A stretch of 64,000 bases of DNA from Hexactinellida sp. DTS-2022 (Eukaryota > Porifera > Hexactinellida): the NCBI GenBank assembly GCA_028753945.1, contig JAPNXP010000010.1, positions 5,211,042 through 5,275,041 on the forward strand. Reading direction: 5' to 3'. Positions 10,271 to 21,230 of this stretch are shown here, piece by piece. Position numbers and translations under genes: made by a program. Numbering within the stretch: the stretch's first letter is position 1; each line of letters opens with the position of its first letter. Below the pieces are notes generated by a model. It was not told the origin of the DNA. It saw only the letters and a list, made by a program, of their open reading frames with translations, and ran no database searches.

Positions 10271-10464
10271 ATAAGACCCCTAATTGAGAAATACCATAAT
10301 AATTTATATAGGGCTAAATATAATCATATGTAACAGTATTATTTACTTGCTCTATTTATATTAATTCAATACATTATGTATGAATGTATGAAATTAAAAT
10401 TTATTTGCATTTAAATTGATCAATTCAAGGAAAAACAATTCGAGAAGAGCATTATTACCGAAGT

Positions 10465-10700
10465 CATTTAAGCAAGTTGTATGATTCTACTGTACATAAC
10501 AACTGTGCTAGACAGTACACCAGAGACGTCGCCACGGGGAGCATAGGGGGGCAATGCCCCCCCTGGTAAAACATTTGTAACTATGTATTTCATTCCTCTG
10601 ATCCATCCCTGTACCGCTGTACGAGGCTCCAATTTTCCCCTGTACATTGGCCAAGATCCCTGGACACCCAAATATTTTCTCGCTCGTTCCGCTCGCTCGT
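10465..10700. repeat. Fragment of the 'CATACCTGCCAACC' repeat type
   Basis: Shares the blocks CCCCTGTACATTGGCCAA and CGCTCGTTCCGCTCGCTCG with 41460-41600 in opposite orientation. Ends are eroded. The open frame here reads repeat sequence and is not a gene. Confidence 0.45.
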
Positions 10701-11026
10701 CTAAGATCTAAATTTACACTTATACTGAAATGAATTACACTAACCAAATCTTTGTAATATGTTTGTCAAGATAAACATGCGATCATGTTATTTAATCTTC
10801 AGTTTGACATAAATGAAAATGAATAAATGATCACTTAGGAACGCAGAAAATTTTGAATTATATACAGAGAATCCCTATACGCTTGAATAGGGTATTAATT
10901 TACACAAAATAAACTTCTACATTTTAGGGTTTAAGCATTTTTAGGTATTATTCGACAGGCAATCAACAATTTTTCCAAACTATTAATTAATATACAAATT
11001 TATTACATCCCTGTACGTATGGACTG

Positions 11027-11152
11027 AAAAATCCAAAATTGCAGCGTGTGCCGACGCATGTTCAGTTGGTGGCAATATATTTTGTTGGTGGTTTATTGAT
11101 AGTACCTCCAAAGGAATATGCTGTCGGCACAGGCTGCAATTTTGGATTTTTT
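11027..11152. repeat. Snap-back hairpin repeat, copy 1
   Basis: Two arms of about 55 bp (AAATCCAAAATTGCAGC... and its reverse complement) with a short loop. A DNA foldback or source of a long RNA hairpin. A sister copy is at 11862-11993. Confidence 0.65.
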
Positions 11153-11861
11153 TCGCCAAGTCATCAACGCCCAAGGTGTGAAGAACCATTTGTTAATTGG
11201 TCCGAGTCACAAGGAACGGTAGATAAATATGAAGTTTGTTTCTATCATAAACCATCTTGAGTTTAATGCCATTCATTCATTATGTATTGATAATAAATTA
11301 TATTTTAGTTATTTATTTTAGCAATGTTATCCACGGTTGGTTGAGCTGAGTCAACAAATTCCTTATATTAAATTATTTTATTTAATCCATTGTATAGTAA
11401 TACTAGAATTAAATAGAAGCCAGCTGGAATTTATAAGTTAAATCAATATATTTATCGCAAGTTGAAACAATAGAGTAAGATTTAACAAGTTAAATCAATA
11501 TAATTATTACAAGTTGAAACAATAGAATTAGATTTAACAGTTTTACTGAATCTCAAGTGTGAGGAAATAGTGGAGATTGGCACCCAAATTATGGCTGAAA
11601 CTACGGACAAATTTAAAATTCGTATCCTTCCAAAAGGTGTAAAATTAAATTCTCTTTCCAATCATTTAAATTTGATCAATCTCATCATTATTAATTTAAT
11701 GTTATGAGGTTTAATTAGATTAAATAGGTGTTAAGAATTTTTGAACGGAAATCGTAACCCCAGGTGCAAATTAGACGGTCACTCCGCACCTACATGCCAA
11801 GTTTTAGCCCTTAATGTATAAAGGTGAGGGCAGGGTACCGTCTACGGAGAAATAATATTAA

Positions 11862-11993
11862 TAAAAAAATCCAAAATTGCAGCCTGTGCCGACGCATGTT
11901 CCTTTGGTGGCACTATATTTTGTTGGTTGTTTATTTATAGTGCCTCCAAAAGAACATGCTGTCGGCGCAGGCTGCAATTTTGGATTTTTTTTT
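11862..11993. repeat. Snap-back hairpin repeat, copy 2
   Basis: Same hairpin as at 11027-11152 with better-matched arms; the CTGTGCCGAC motif of the arm also ends the neighbouring satellite unit as GTCGGCACAG. Confidence 0.65.
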
Positions 11994-13074
11994 CGCCATG
12001 TCATCATCACTATGAAGGTGTTAAATTATTTCAAAAAGGTGTTACAGAAGGCATCGACCCTTAGAGTGGTGGAAGTTTCCATTTAGTTCATATAATTTTA
12101 GAGATATTCAAGTTTGAGTAGAATATAATAGCTAATGACTCAGCATATTTTATGTGAGTGTTGGGTCATCACCCAACATCAACTAACCTATTTTAAATAT
12201 CAAATTAGCAAAATTGTAAAAACACATTTTTTTAACGATGTCATCATCACCTCAAGGTGTCAAGACCCACTTGTATAGGTGGCACGTGCCATAAGGACCA
12301 ATTGATAATTTGAAAGTTTGTTTCTATCTTCTATGATCTCTGAGATTTATGATATTTAATTAATTAGTATAAATAATTATTAATAATATTTATAATTTAA
12401 CACCAATTTCAATGTCAACTTATATTTATTAAGTTTAATTATTTTGTCATAAATAATTAATTAATTAATTTGGCTATCAAATTTCAATTCCGCACACTCG
12501 ATAACCCCTAATAAACAAATTGGGAGCATCTATATAAGTCATATACTGACTTAATTAATTATTATTAATTACGTCAGTATATTAACAGTGCAAGAGTATT
12601 CTTGCAGAAGGAAATATAATCACATAATCTGTCGTTGTTATGGAATGTAGAATCTTAGTTTTCAATTGGAAAATAGAAGCCTACTCGATCTCACAAGTTG
12701 AATCAATATAATAATAACGAGTTGAAACAATAGAATTAGATTTAACACTTTCAATTGAACTGAAGTGTTAGTAAACAAAGGAAACTTGCAACTCAATTGT
12801 GGCACAAACTAAGTACAATTTGAAAATTCGTGCACTGTGAAAAGGTGTAGAATTTAATTCTCTATCGAATGCATATAAATAGAATATTCGCGCACTATTT
12901 ATTGTTCTTTTTCTAATATTAAACAGGTGCAAAAATGTGTCCAAAAAAATGTGATAATAAAACGTGACCCCAGGTGCACATCTGTAACCCATGAGACACA
13001 TATCCTGAAAATTTGGGCTCTTAGTTAGTAAAACTCTGTTCAGTAGAGAGGCTACGGACTAATAACTAACCAAA

Positions 13075-13250
13075 GCACTAAGATTAGAACTGGGCCACTA
13101 TACTATAGTATAGTCGGCACAGTAATAAAGGCAGTAAGATTAGAACTGGGCCACTATACTATAGTATAGTCGGCACAGTAATAATAATAATAAAGGCAGT
13201 GATTCCAATACTGGGCCACTATACTATAGTATAGTCGGCACAGTAAAAAC
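13075..13250. repeat. Tandem satellite of three units with palindrome core
   Basis: Three units of about 55-65 bp, each with GGGCCACTATACTATAGTAT then AGTCGGCACAG; the core ACTATACTATAGTATAGT is a perfect palindrome. One more copy is at 49840-49870. Confidence 0.8.
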
Positions 13251-13568
13251 CAAACTACGTATAGTTGAAATCCCTGTACGGTTGACAGGAATGGTAATAA
13301 ACTACAACTATCAATTCTGGGATTATACTGGAAGAAACAGCATTTACTATTGTATTAATTAATTGTTGAATTATGTCTTATTCCTACTTGAAAATATTTC
13401 AGTATTAGTATTACCTAACTCCTATCATATAGTAGTGTAAATTATCTGAAAGCTAACTGGTATAAGTTAATATCAATCATTCAATTTAATGATTTGGTTT
13501 CAAGAAGCATTTTATATTTCCCAATGAAAGTTTACTCAAGGTTAATTTGTTAGCATATCAATCGGAAT

Positions 13569-13576
13569 TATAAATA
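13569..13576 (+). promoter_or_regulatory. TATA box of the 13609 gene
   Basis: TATAAATA, 32 bases before the ATG, implying a very short 5' leader. Confidence 0.6.
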
Positions 13577-13608
13577 AGTTTGTTTCACAATAGAAATTAT
13601 AATTGATA

Positions 13609-14670
13609 ATGAACTTGAGTACTTATCGAATTGATACCCTCATCCTAACCATTGTGCCTCTTCCCTTCTGCCTCATGACAGTAGGTGTACTAATCTACTT
13701 TATACGCATAAAGTACAGACTGTATCGAGAAATACGTTATGTTACTGATCAACTACTCTTAAAACAATCTTACCAAAACCATCTTAAGAATCTCAAGATA
13801 CGTTCAATAATCGCTAGTGCTATAATTGGTGTTCTAATCCTAGAATTTATTCAAAACGTGGCTTATGTGATCTACCTACTCCCTGACTGGACCATAATAT
13901 ATGGTGCAAATATAGAAATAGAATTTAAATTCCTATTTAGAATCAGAACGAATATTGAATTTCTAATCATTCCGATAAGGCTCTCGCTCGTCCCTACATT
14001 ATCTCTGTTGATGGATTTATTATGGCGGATATATAGGAAATACGGTTATAAGTATACTATTGCCAGATGGATTGTATACATAATGATAAGAGCTCTGTTC
14101 TTGTTTGTTTGTAAGTTTCTACATAATCATTGTGATGGATGTGGACCAATTGATTATCGGATGTCTCTTGATTTAATATATAATATATTAACGGGATGTT
14201 TTTACATTTTTGATTTTATTCAATTCATTCATTATTCGAGGAAATTTTACCTACATCTCAAGAGTAGAGAAAAAGAGATTCGATTATTTTATTTCGACAA
14301 AAAGGCCTATCTTGACAGCAAATTTATTCGCATACATTTTCAGGTAGCCACCACCATGGTTGTTATTTCCTTATTTTTTTTCACTTTCGGATATTCTTTG
14401 TGGGAATTTTTAGAACCTAGATTTTATTTATCTGAATTGCTAAATCAGGATATTCAAGATAATTTCGGGGTAGTATCCCAATCTATAATAAGTTATGTCT
14501 GTTTTCCATCAATTATAATATATAAAATTTTGATAAATGTTAATTATTTGTATATTGTATCAACTTTTGCTTATAAATCTTTCAGAAAGAGACAGGATTT
14601 CGCTAACATTAATTTCAATATAAGACCCCTAATTGAGAAGTATCATAATAATTTAGATAGGGTTAAATAG
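13609..14670 (+). CDS. Intact seven-helix membrane protein, 353 aa, unknown family
   Basis: Intronless; the ATG at 13609 sits just after a TATAAATA box (an in-frame TTG lies at 13603). No signal peptide. Hydrophobic helices at about 10-32, 66-91, 117-139, 154-171, 189-209, 246-268 and 292-319. Basic residues crowd into the loops after helices 1 (KYRLYREIRY), 3 (RIYRKYGYKYT) and 5 (RKFYLHLKSREKEIRLFY) and into the tail (KSFRKRQ), so the positive-inside rule predicts N-out, C-in, the GPCR topology. Most conserved among the window's copies are the third inner loop (DKKAYLDSK...HFQ) and the tail motif NIN..I.P....YH. I see no DRY, NPxxY, class B or class C signature and no extracellular cysteine pair linked to helix 3. 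A chemoreceptor-like role is inference only; a transporter or channel is not excluded. Confidence 0.85.
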   Translation: MNLSTYRIDTLILTIVPLPFCLMTVGVLIYFIRIKYRLYREIRYVTDQLLLKQSYQNHLKNLKIRSIIASAIIGVLILEFIQNVAYVIYLLPDWTIIYGANIEIEFKFLFRIRTNIEFLIIPIRLSLVPTLSLLMDLLWRIYRKYGYKYTIARWIVYIMIRALFLFVCKFLHNHCDGCGPIDYRMSLDLIYNILTGCFYIFDFIQFIHYSRKFYLHLKSREKEIRLFYFDKKAYLDSKFIRIHFQVATTMVVISLFFFTFGYSLWEFLEPRFYLSELLNQDIQDNFGVVSQSIISYVCFPSIIIYKILINVNYLYIVSTFAYKSFRKRQDFANINFNIRPLIEKYHNNLDRVK

Positions 14671-16039
14671 TATATTTTTATGTAACAGTATTATTTACTT
14701 GCTCTATTTTATATTAATTCATTGTCTTATGTAATTATATTTGAGAATTATATTATCTGCATTTTAATTGTTCAATCTCAAGACTACTATTATTTGGGAT
14801 ATTTGTATATTGCCTAGATGTGGAGACTTGTTTAAACCAAAATGCAAAATACGTAATAGGCTGAAGAATCAGGCTAGACAAATAACTAAATACAATAGTA
14901 AGATTAGCTTGTTTATGCTGCGAGCATGTTAAACTCACCTTGCTAAACTTTGATATAAATATTCTTTATATTTCTCCATTTTAGTCCCTATTTCTCATGG
15001 TCACCATCTTATTATGCTTTAGCCTAATTCTCTAAGATAACTGGCAGGCCTCAAGACATTTTCTTTCCTGGGGTTAACTACTCATATATAGATCAATTCA
15101 GTATGATAACAGGGGGACATGAGAGTAAATATACTCTCATATGGGTCCCCTCGTGCTCTAGGGCCCTGGGGAAAATTCCTTACCTATAGACTATCTCCCT
15201 TGGTGACCTGTACTTATGACATTAATTCTTAATTTCTTATTAGATTATGGATGTACCTCCGAGGTCCTGACCTCTCAACCGGGCACCCTTATTGGTTTAA
15301 ACCAAGCTAATTATGAATTAATTTAACCAATAATGGAGTTTAATGACAACATATTGTACCAAACACATATCTTAAATTTAATATCCACAATCCCTTAAAA
15401 AGATATGTTTTCATTTTTGAATGAATCTAGAAAATAAGGGTTATACACATACTTTCGGATAGCATATGTCTAGCCATTGTCTTTCTGAGATTCGGGAAAA
15501 TCAGTTACGGGTACCCTCCGGACGACAGTGCCCAGATATGGGAGTTTTGAGTGTATTATTTATTTATTATGGCGGACGCAGATATGCTAGTGATAAATAT
15601 AAAACTGTGGTCGTACTCAGCAAAAAAGAGTTAACTCGAGAGACCAACTATTTTAGATTTGATTCGCAGTTGGCTATTTCATGATACGTATATTTTAATC
15701 ACTTATACTAATGTCAAGTATTACATTATCATATTACTTGACTGCATTACTTGGTTAATTGCTCAGAAATTATATTATACATAATGAGATCACACAAATT
15801 AGCCTCAATCATTAATTAAATGGTTATCTTGTGAAAATAGACTCCACTATTTTTGCTTAGCTTGCTTTCCTAATCAAATGAGTCATAAATTACTTTGTAA
15901 ACAAAAATTCTGATAAACACTAAATCATTCCTTGAAATAAATAGTTATGTGTCGTAAATTCCTAATCTAGGAAAAAAATCATTTCAACTAATCTATAACA
16001 ATTGTGTAACGATAAATGATCAGGAGTTTCCATTGTTGG
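14671..16039. other. Intergenic between two seven-helix genes
   Basis: A short frame at 15560-15600 (tttattatggcgga then a Tyr/Lys-rich stretch) faintly recalls the RxYRKY loop of the seven-helix family but is too short to call. Otherwise unannotated, with repeat-like pieces near 15040-15190. Confidence 0.35.
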
Positions 16040-16047
16040 TATAAATA
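16040..16047 (+). promoter_or_regulatory. TATA box of the 16102 gene
   Basis: TATAAATA 55 bases before the ATG, similarly placed to those of the paralogues. Confidence 0.55.
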
Positions 16048-16101
16048 ATAAGCTTTTCATAATCTGTAATAAAATTTCAATTATTCTCCACAGTTCATGA
16101 A

Positions 16102-17148
16102 ATGTCACAACTATATAACAACAGTCGTCATGTCCATGATAAGGTTGAATCTGTAATTAGTTTGCTAATTATAATCCCCTATTCAGTTGGAGTACCAGTT
16201 GCATTAGTAAATTTCTTGATTTTGACTTATTCATCTAGATACTGGAAACAAATGAGAAATAAAGCGGAATATATAAATGATGCCAATTACAAGAAGGCCA
16301 CCATGAATTATGTCAAATTTGGTTTGGCAAGCTTAGTTTTATTGATGGAAATATTATTAGTTCTCCTATTGGCATTATCTGTAGTAATTGACTCTATACC
16401 CTGTAACATATTTATGTACTACCCACTAGAATGCAATTTAGGCTATCTGCTGACTCCTTTGATCATCGTAAGTGTTATGCTCCCAGTTTTCTTTACGAAT
16501 ATGTTATGTCTTTACTTAATACAAGTAATAACGAAATCAAATGTTGAATTTGGTGTACTCTATAGAGAAGGATGGATAACTTTCTGGGTGTGTATTACAA
16601 CATTTGGTTTACGTGCATTTGGAATTGAAATAGTGAGAGATATCGGTGCATTTCTAATCGGGGCCATTCATATCGTCTTATTCTATATCTTGTGTAAAAG
16701 AGTGAGAAAATTATACCTTTGCTTGAAATCAAAAAGTTTGGATTATTTTTATGAACCGAAAAAACATAAATATTTCCGTTCTCAAGCAACAAACTTTAAA
16801 AGGAGCTCTTTAATAGTCGTAATTTCGTTAGGAGCATTTATGATATTTAATGCAATACTTACAATGTATGAGAGTATTTTCATATTGATATCCAAAGGAT
16901 TGGGTATCATAAATATGCTTCCCACTCAATTCAACACATACCTCGAGATAATACATTATAAAATAGAAGATATTGCAGATGTCGCCTTGATGAACTGGGC
17001 ATTAATTTCCACTTTCCTAAACTTTATTCTATTGTTGGCTTTTATCAGGAAAGGTATTTTGTACAGACGCTTCATGTCTAAACCTATTCATTATAAGATG
17101 ATGTATTCAGAAGATTCCCGTATTATATATAAGAGAGTTTATTATTAA
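16102..17148 (+). CDS. Divergent seven-helix membrane protein, 348 aa
   Basis: Intronless and intact. Seven hydrophobic segments fit the same spacing as the 13609 gene (helices near 18-42, 70-98, 112-140, 153-172, 180-196, 232-255, 288-315). The third inner loop reads VRKLYLCLKSKSLDYFY then KKHKYFRSQATNFKRSSL, aligning with RKFYLHLKSREKEIRLFY and HFQVATTMVVISL of the relatives, which supports distant membership. Helices and outer loops have diverged beyond easy alignment. The tail is short and basic (SKPIHYKMMYSED). AATAAA signals follow at about 17229. Function is unknown; a receptor-like membrane protein is inferred from topology only. Confidence 0.8.
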   Translation: MSQLYNNSRHVHDKVESVISLLIIIPYSVGVPVALVNFLILTYSSRYWKQMRNKAEYINDANYKKATMNYVKFGLASLVLLMEILLVLLLALSVVIDSIPCNIFMYYPLECNLGYLLTPLIIVSVMLPVFFTNMLCLYLIQVITKSNVEFGVLYREGWITFWVCITTFGLRAFGIEIVRDIGAFLIGAIHIVLFYILCKRVRKLYLCLKSKSLDYFYEPKKHKYFRSQATNFKRSSLIVVISLGAFMIFNAILTMYESIFILISKGLGIINMLPTQFNTYLEIIHYKIEDIADVALMNWALISTFLNFILLLAFIRKGILYRRFMSKPIHYKMMYSEDSRIIYKRVYY

Positions 17149-17159
17149 TATTTGTTTGT

Positions 17160-17410
17160 AATACTACTATATATAATTATTTTGTATATAAATTTCCCAA
17201 CTAATTACTAGTGTGTAAATTATTATTAAATAAATAATAAAATATGTAAATATTCCCTAATTCGAACAGATACTGTATATTTTGATCAGAATTAATGTAG
17301 AATTTTGATCAGAAAATCAATATATAACTTTGATCAGAAAAGTCGAACTTTGATCAGAAAATGTTTAACTATGATCAGAAAATCAATGTAAAACTTTGAT
17401 CAGAAAAGTC
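17160..17410. repeat. Duplicated 3' flank with TTGATCAGAAAA tandem motif, copy 1
   Basis: Contains AATAAATAATAAAAT and then about six 'ttgatcagaaaa' units. About 200 bp match 18097-18320, so the 3' flank of the 16102 gene exists twice. Confidence 0.65.
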
Positions 17411-17592
17411 AATAACTTATAGGCTATATGACTTCGTTATAAGCGGAATTTCGTTGTATCCATTTCGTTGTAAACGAAGTTTTAATAATGTTATAAGATA
17501 CTCACAGAAGGATTTCCGAAACATTGAACGACTTTGTTATCAGCAGGTACTTCGTTATATCTGACTTGGGTATAACGGGAGTTGCCTGTATA
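17402..17592. repeat. pogo-like degenerate MITE
   Basis: Inverted blocks 'gacttcgttataagcgg' and 'ctgacttgggtataacggga' resemble the element at 3974-4131. A GC-rich G-run element follows at 17598-17635. Confidence 0.4.
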
Positions 17593-18096
17593 AGTATTGG
17601 GGGGGGGCCACGGCGCCCCCCCCCATTTCCTACGCCCCTGAGTTTGTTACTTTGTACATTAATCGACCATGTTAGACAGCGATTTTCATCCAACAATAAA
17701 AATATTTTTTTCCAATCTTGCCATTTATTCAAGCAATTTCGCCCGTTTCTTTTGATCAGTGTATAAGTACCCATAATTATACATGGATATCAAGTTCCTA
17801 TAGTAATAATTTATTGAATTCATGAGCAAAGAGCGCTCCTCAAATTATTGACCTCACTCCCGCTCCGCGTTCTTTGTCTCAAAAAGGAACGCACTCTCAT
17901 TCATAGGCGCCGATCTTTGCTGGACAAAGGTTCTGCCTCGGGGAGCCGACTTCTGGGGGTCAATTTTTATTGCATATAAAAGACTTGGTTTTCGGATCCT
18001 GGGTGTCCGGACACCCACTGCCTCGAGGAAATGAAGCGGTGCTTGGAGTGACACCCACTACACCCACACCTCATAATACATGGCGCCGGCAATGTC

Positions 18097-18320
18097 TATA
18101 TATAATGATTTTGTATGTAAATTTCCCAACTAATTACTACATAGTATGTAAATTATAATTAAATAAATAATAAAATATATAAATATTCCCTAATTCGAAC
18201 AGAGACTGATATTTTGATCAGAATTAATGTAGAATTTTGATCAGAAAAGTAGAACTTTGATCAGAAAATTAATATAGAAGTTTCATAAGAAAATTAATGT
18301 AGAATTTTGATAAAAATATG
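18097..18320. repeat. Duplicated 3' flank, copy 2
   Basis: Matches 17160-17340 closely (atttcccaactaattact, attccctaattcgaacag, ttgatcagaa). No seven-helix coding sequence precedes it, so either only the flank was copied or the gene part was lost. Confidence 0.6.
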
Positions 18321-18471
18321 GAGTTAGATTAAATAGTAACTCTTATATGGGTCATGGGAAAAGTTGACCTTTTTGAAAAGTGTCGTATGGTACCTAGCGG
18401 AAAAGATAAAGTCGAGGTGTGCATAGAGTGTATCCATTGTTTAAAAAATTCAGAATCCCATTGAAAAGAAC

Positions 18472-19036
18472 CAGGGTTGGGTTCAAGTACAATTTACTTA
18501 AGTACTTCTGTAATTAAGTACATTTTTTGAGTACTTGTACTTGTACTTAAGTACTTTCACCATTTTTCCGTTGTACTTGTACTTGTACTTAATTACTTTC
18601 CTCATTTTTCTAAAGTACTTGCACTTGTACTTGAGTACTTGTTACTCGTGACTTTTTTATCATTCAATATATTTCCAACACACATCATTGATGTTCCTCA
18701 AATCCCATCTCAAATCAAGTAGTGTTACTTAATACTTAGTATATTAGGAATTGTGTTCGTGTCAAGGACTACTGCTAAATCAATTAAATAGATTTGGATG
18801 ATACTATATAAACTATGTATTTAGCAATTTCTACTATTAGTACGAGAGATTTATCATAAGAGCTTGGGAAGTACTTGTACTTGTACTTAAGTATTTTCCT
18901 AATTTTTTCATTGTACTTGTACTTGTACTTAAGTACTTTAAGTTTACCTGTACTTGTACTTGTATTGTACTTGAATATCTGAAAAGTAGTAGTACTTGTA
19001 CTTAAGTACTTTCAAATGTACTTGAACCCAACCCTG
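18472..19036. mobile_element. hAT-type element, 565 bp, TSD AAAAGAAC
   Basis: Starts CAGGGTTGGGTTCAAG, ends CTTGAACCCAACCCTG; AAAAGAAC stands on both sides (18464-18471, 19037-19044). The subterminal regions are filled with GTACTTGTACTTAAGTACTT repeats. No coding region. Confidence 0.85.
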
Positions 19037-19253
19037 AAAAGAACACAGGCGGGTTCTGATGTGTGTTCTAAGGCCCAGAGAAAGACGCAACCTTATGTGA
19101 GTGTGTCGAATTGGAAAGAGGGAAAACACTGGCGTTCTGAGTGAGAGGAATGGCTCAGGAGAAAAGAATCGACTTTCTAAGTGTCTGTTATATATATAGG
19201 GGGAAACACTGAGATATATAAGTGTCTTCTATGGAGAGATTTTGTTATCTGAA

Positions 19254-19657
19254 CAAGGCTGGACTTGGTGAACCGGCTAACCGGTAAACCGTTGCGAATA
19301 TCGTTACAGATTTTATCAACCAGTTAGCCGATTTGTTGGAATCAGCAGTGTAATTTGAAATTACTGTGTAAAATATAAAATTATCTGAATTTTGTTAAAA
19401 AATAATTATTTTTTAACAAAATTTCCAACATTACAATATCAATTTTCTGTAAGAACATTGTTTCTAAGTTACCTAAAGTACCAAATGTATCAGTTCATGT
19501 ACCTTGGAGGTAATACTTTATAAAGCGAGTTATAGTACTATTATCAAAAGTATTTATATGTTATAATTAAAGATTTGATGGGCGGTTAACCGGTTAACCG
19601 TGGCGAGAAATCGAATCGTAACCGTAGCCTCAGAATGGTTAACCAACCCAACCCTTG
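19254..19657. mobile_element. 'CAAGGCTGG' foldback-type element, copy 1
   Basis: Starts CAAGGCTGGACTTGG, ends CCAACCCAACCCTTG, with GGTTAACCGG motifs near both ends. The flanks match in 6 of 7 bases (ATCTGAA/CTCTGAA). Further copies are at 25796-26208 and 33973-34406. Confidence 0.65.
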
Positions 19658-19698
19658 CTCTGAATAATGATAAACATAATGGTTTAAAATTACAAATA

Positions 19699-20587
19699 CA
19701 GTAGACCCTCGCTAATGCGAACAACGATGTTTTGATGTTTTTCTGTTCCTATTAGTGAACTCGTTGGGATTAGTGAAGTGCACATTTCTATAGGCATCTA
19801 TGAAATGAGAAGCTCGATAATCAGAACCAAAATTCTCCAAACTTTTTTAATCTGAAATTTTGAACAAAATGTCTAGAGCACTACTTAAAATGCTTGTCTG
19901 AGACTTATTTTTATACTACTTATCTATATTATTAAATTTCGATTGTTGTGTGTGTGTGTGTGTGTGTGTTTGTGTGTTTGTCCGGATTGTATTAAGGTGA
20001 TGGGGGAATAGAAACCGCAATTAATATTGGATATAAACTAACTTTCAAATGTCATACTAGGTAAACAAGTAAGCTGATTTCGAATTTCGCATTTACAAAT
20101 TCTAATATGAATATTTATTGTTGTTGTTTACAAAAAGAAGTAAACTAATTAATGAAAATTCAAAATCGACCTAGAAGTTAGCTTTGATCGGGTATCATAA
20201 GTAACAAGTATGCTAAACCCGAATTTCGCATTTACAAATTCTAATATGAATATTTATTGTTGTTGGTTACAAAATAGATAAACAAATTAATTAAAATTCA
20301 AAATCATAGCGAACCTTTTTTTCTACCATTTTCCATGGCAGAAAGGTGGAGTAAGGCTGCACAGTGGTCGTTAACTTGAGTCGCAAAGCGACCGAGACTG
20401 AATGGCTCGTATTTATATATACGTACGTATCAGGGCCGGCGGAAGCATTTATAAAGTCGTCAGGCCATTGCCTGACCCCTCCGCCGCCCCTGCGTATATA
20501 TAATACATACATTCCCCACTATTTTTATAATAATATTTTGGATTTCCCCCTCGGATTGGGGAAGTTCGGATTAACGAGGGTCTACTG
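19699..20587. mobile_element. pogo/Tigger-like MITE with a nested Helitron-like copy
   Basis: Ends CAGTAGACCCTCGCTAATGC and GATTAACGAGGGTCTACTG are inverted. The left flank is TA, the right TG (decayed). A Helitron-like repeat (19921-20410) sits inside. Confidence 0.7.
19921..20410 (+). mobile_element. Helitron-like repeat nested in a pogo-like MITE
   Basis: Begins TATCTATATTATTAAAT with a TGTG run, ends GTCGCAAAGCGACCGAGACT then GGCTCGT. Same two conserved ends as the copies at 54419, 61594 and 45441. Confidence 0.5.
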
Positions 20588-21180
20588 TGTGATCCTTTTA
20601 GTTTTTGCATTAACTGCTGATATGAATCTTTGAAGGTATGTGGCATGAACTTTAATAATCATAATATCCAAATTTCTGCTTCACAATTCCTTATAAAAAG
20701 TATAATTGTCAATTTGACCATAAGGCCATAACTTTATATCTTGACTGTATTTTACCCTACTTTAGTGTACTTTCGATTTCGATATTAGTCTATGTCAGCG
20801 TGTATTTTATCAAACTTACTCAATAGTTATATTGTGAACAAATTGAGATAATTACTACTAGAACAAACAAGCTTAGTAATGCTTTATTATATTTTATTTA
20901 GTTTACTACGTAGTTATTATTTGCAGATAGTAGAAAAAAATACCTAAACTTATAACTAGTCTAGGTAATAATTATTGATCTAATTTTGTTAATTAAGATG
21001 AAACACGATAGGTAAATCTTTAATCTTTCCAAGAAACATTAAACCTCAAAGAAGAAAATCTATTATCAGGGCAACTAGCAGACTATATGCATGATGCAGG
21101 TTGTAATTAGGTTCACTTTCAAAGTTAGAGTAATTACAATATCCTATACAACTCAGGTAGTTGAGTTGTTGACTAAGTAG

Positions 21181-21188
21181 TATATAAA
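21181..21188 (+). promoter_or_regulatory. TATA box of the 21231 gene
   Basis: TATATAAA 42 bases before the start codon. Confidence 0.5.
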
Positions 21189-21230
21189 CTGTTGTATTTG
21201 ACTCAAAACTAACCAAGAAAATAAACTGAA

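Larger units (their letters stand above)
8976..10330 (+). pseudogene. Seven-helix family member, wrecked copy
   Basis: Close copy of the intact gene at 13609-14670, starting in its first intracellular loop. Lesions in order: the 5' third is lost to the composite repeat ending at 8975; a CAA to TAA stop at about 9053; a 300-bp repeat insertion (9111-9411); loss of about 70 bp of the third-helix region at 9440; a 1-base deletion near 9665 that shifts frame inside helix 5; and a 208-bp hAT element (10063-10270) inside the C-terminal tail. Between lesions the residues stay close to the intact gene (LLWRIYRKFGYKYTIAKW; MVVISLFFFTFGYSLWEF). Inactivation is certain; which lesion came first is not. 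Confidence 0.88.
11440..13250. repeat. Composite repeat field with related units
   Basis: The stretches 11440-11650 and 12690-12850 are diverged copies of one another (motif 'caagttgaaacaatagagt' onwards). Blocks 11150-11270, 11990-12030 and 12233-12340 share GTCATCATCACC and AAGTTTGTTTCTATC. A shorter version of the whole unit lies at 49333-49870 in an intron. No gene seen. Confidence 0.6.

Noticed and set aside
15466..15684. 72-codon frame with a faint match to the RxYRKY loop
   Set aside because: The similarity is under 15 residues and lacks the helices on either side.
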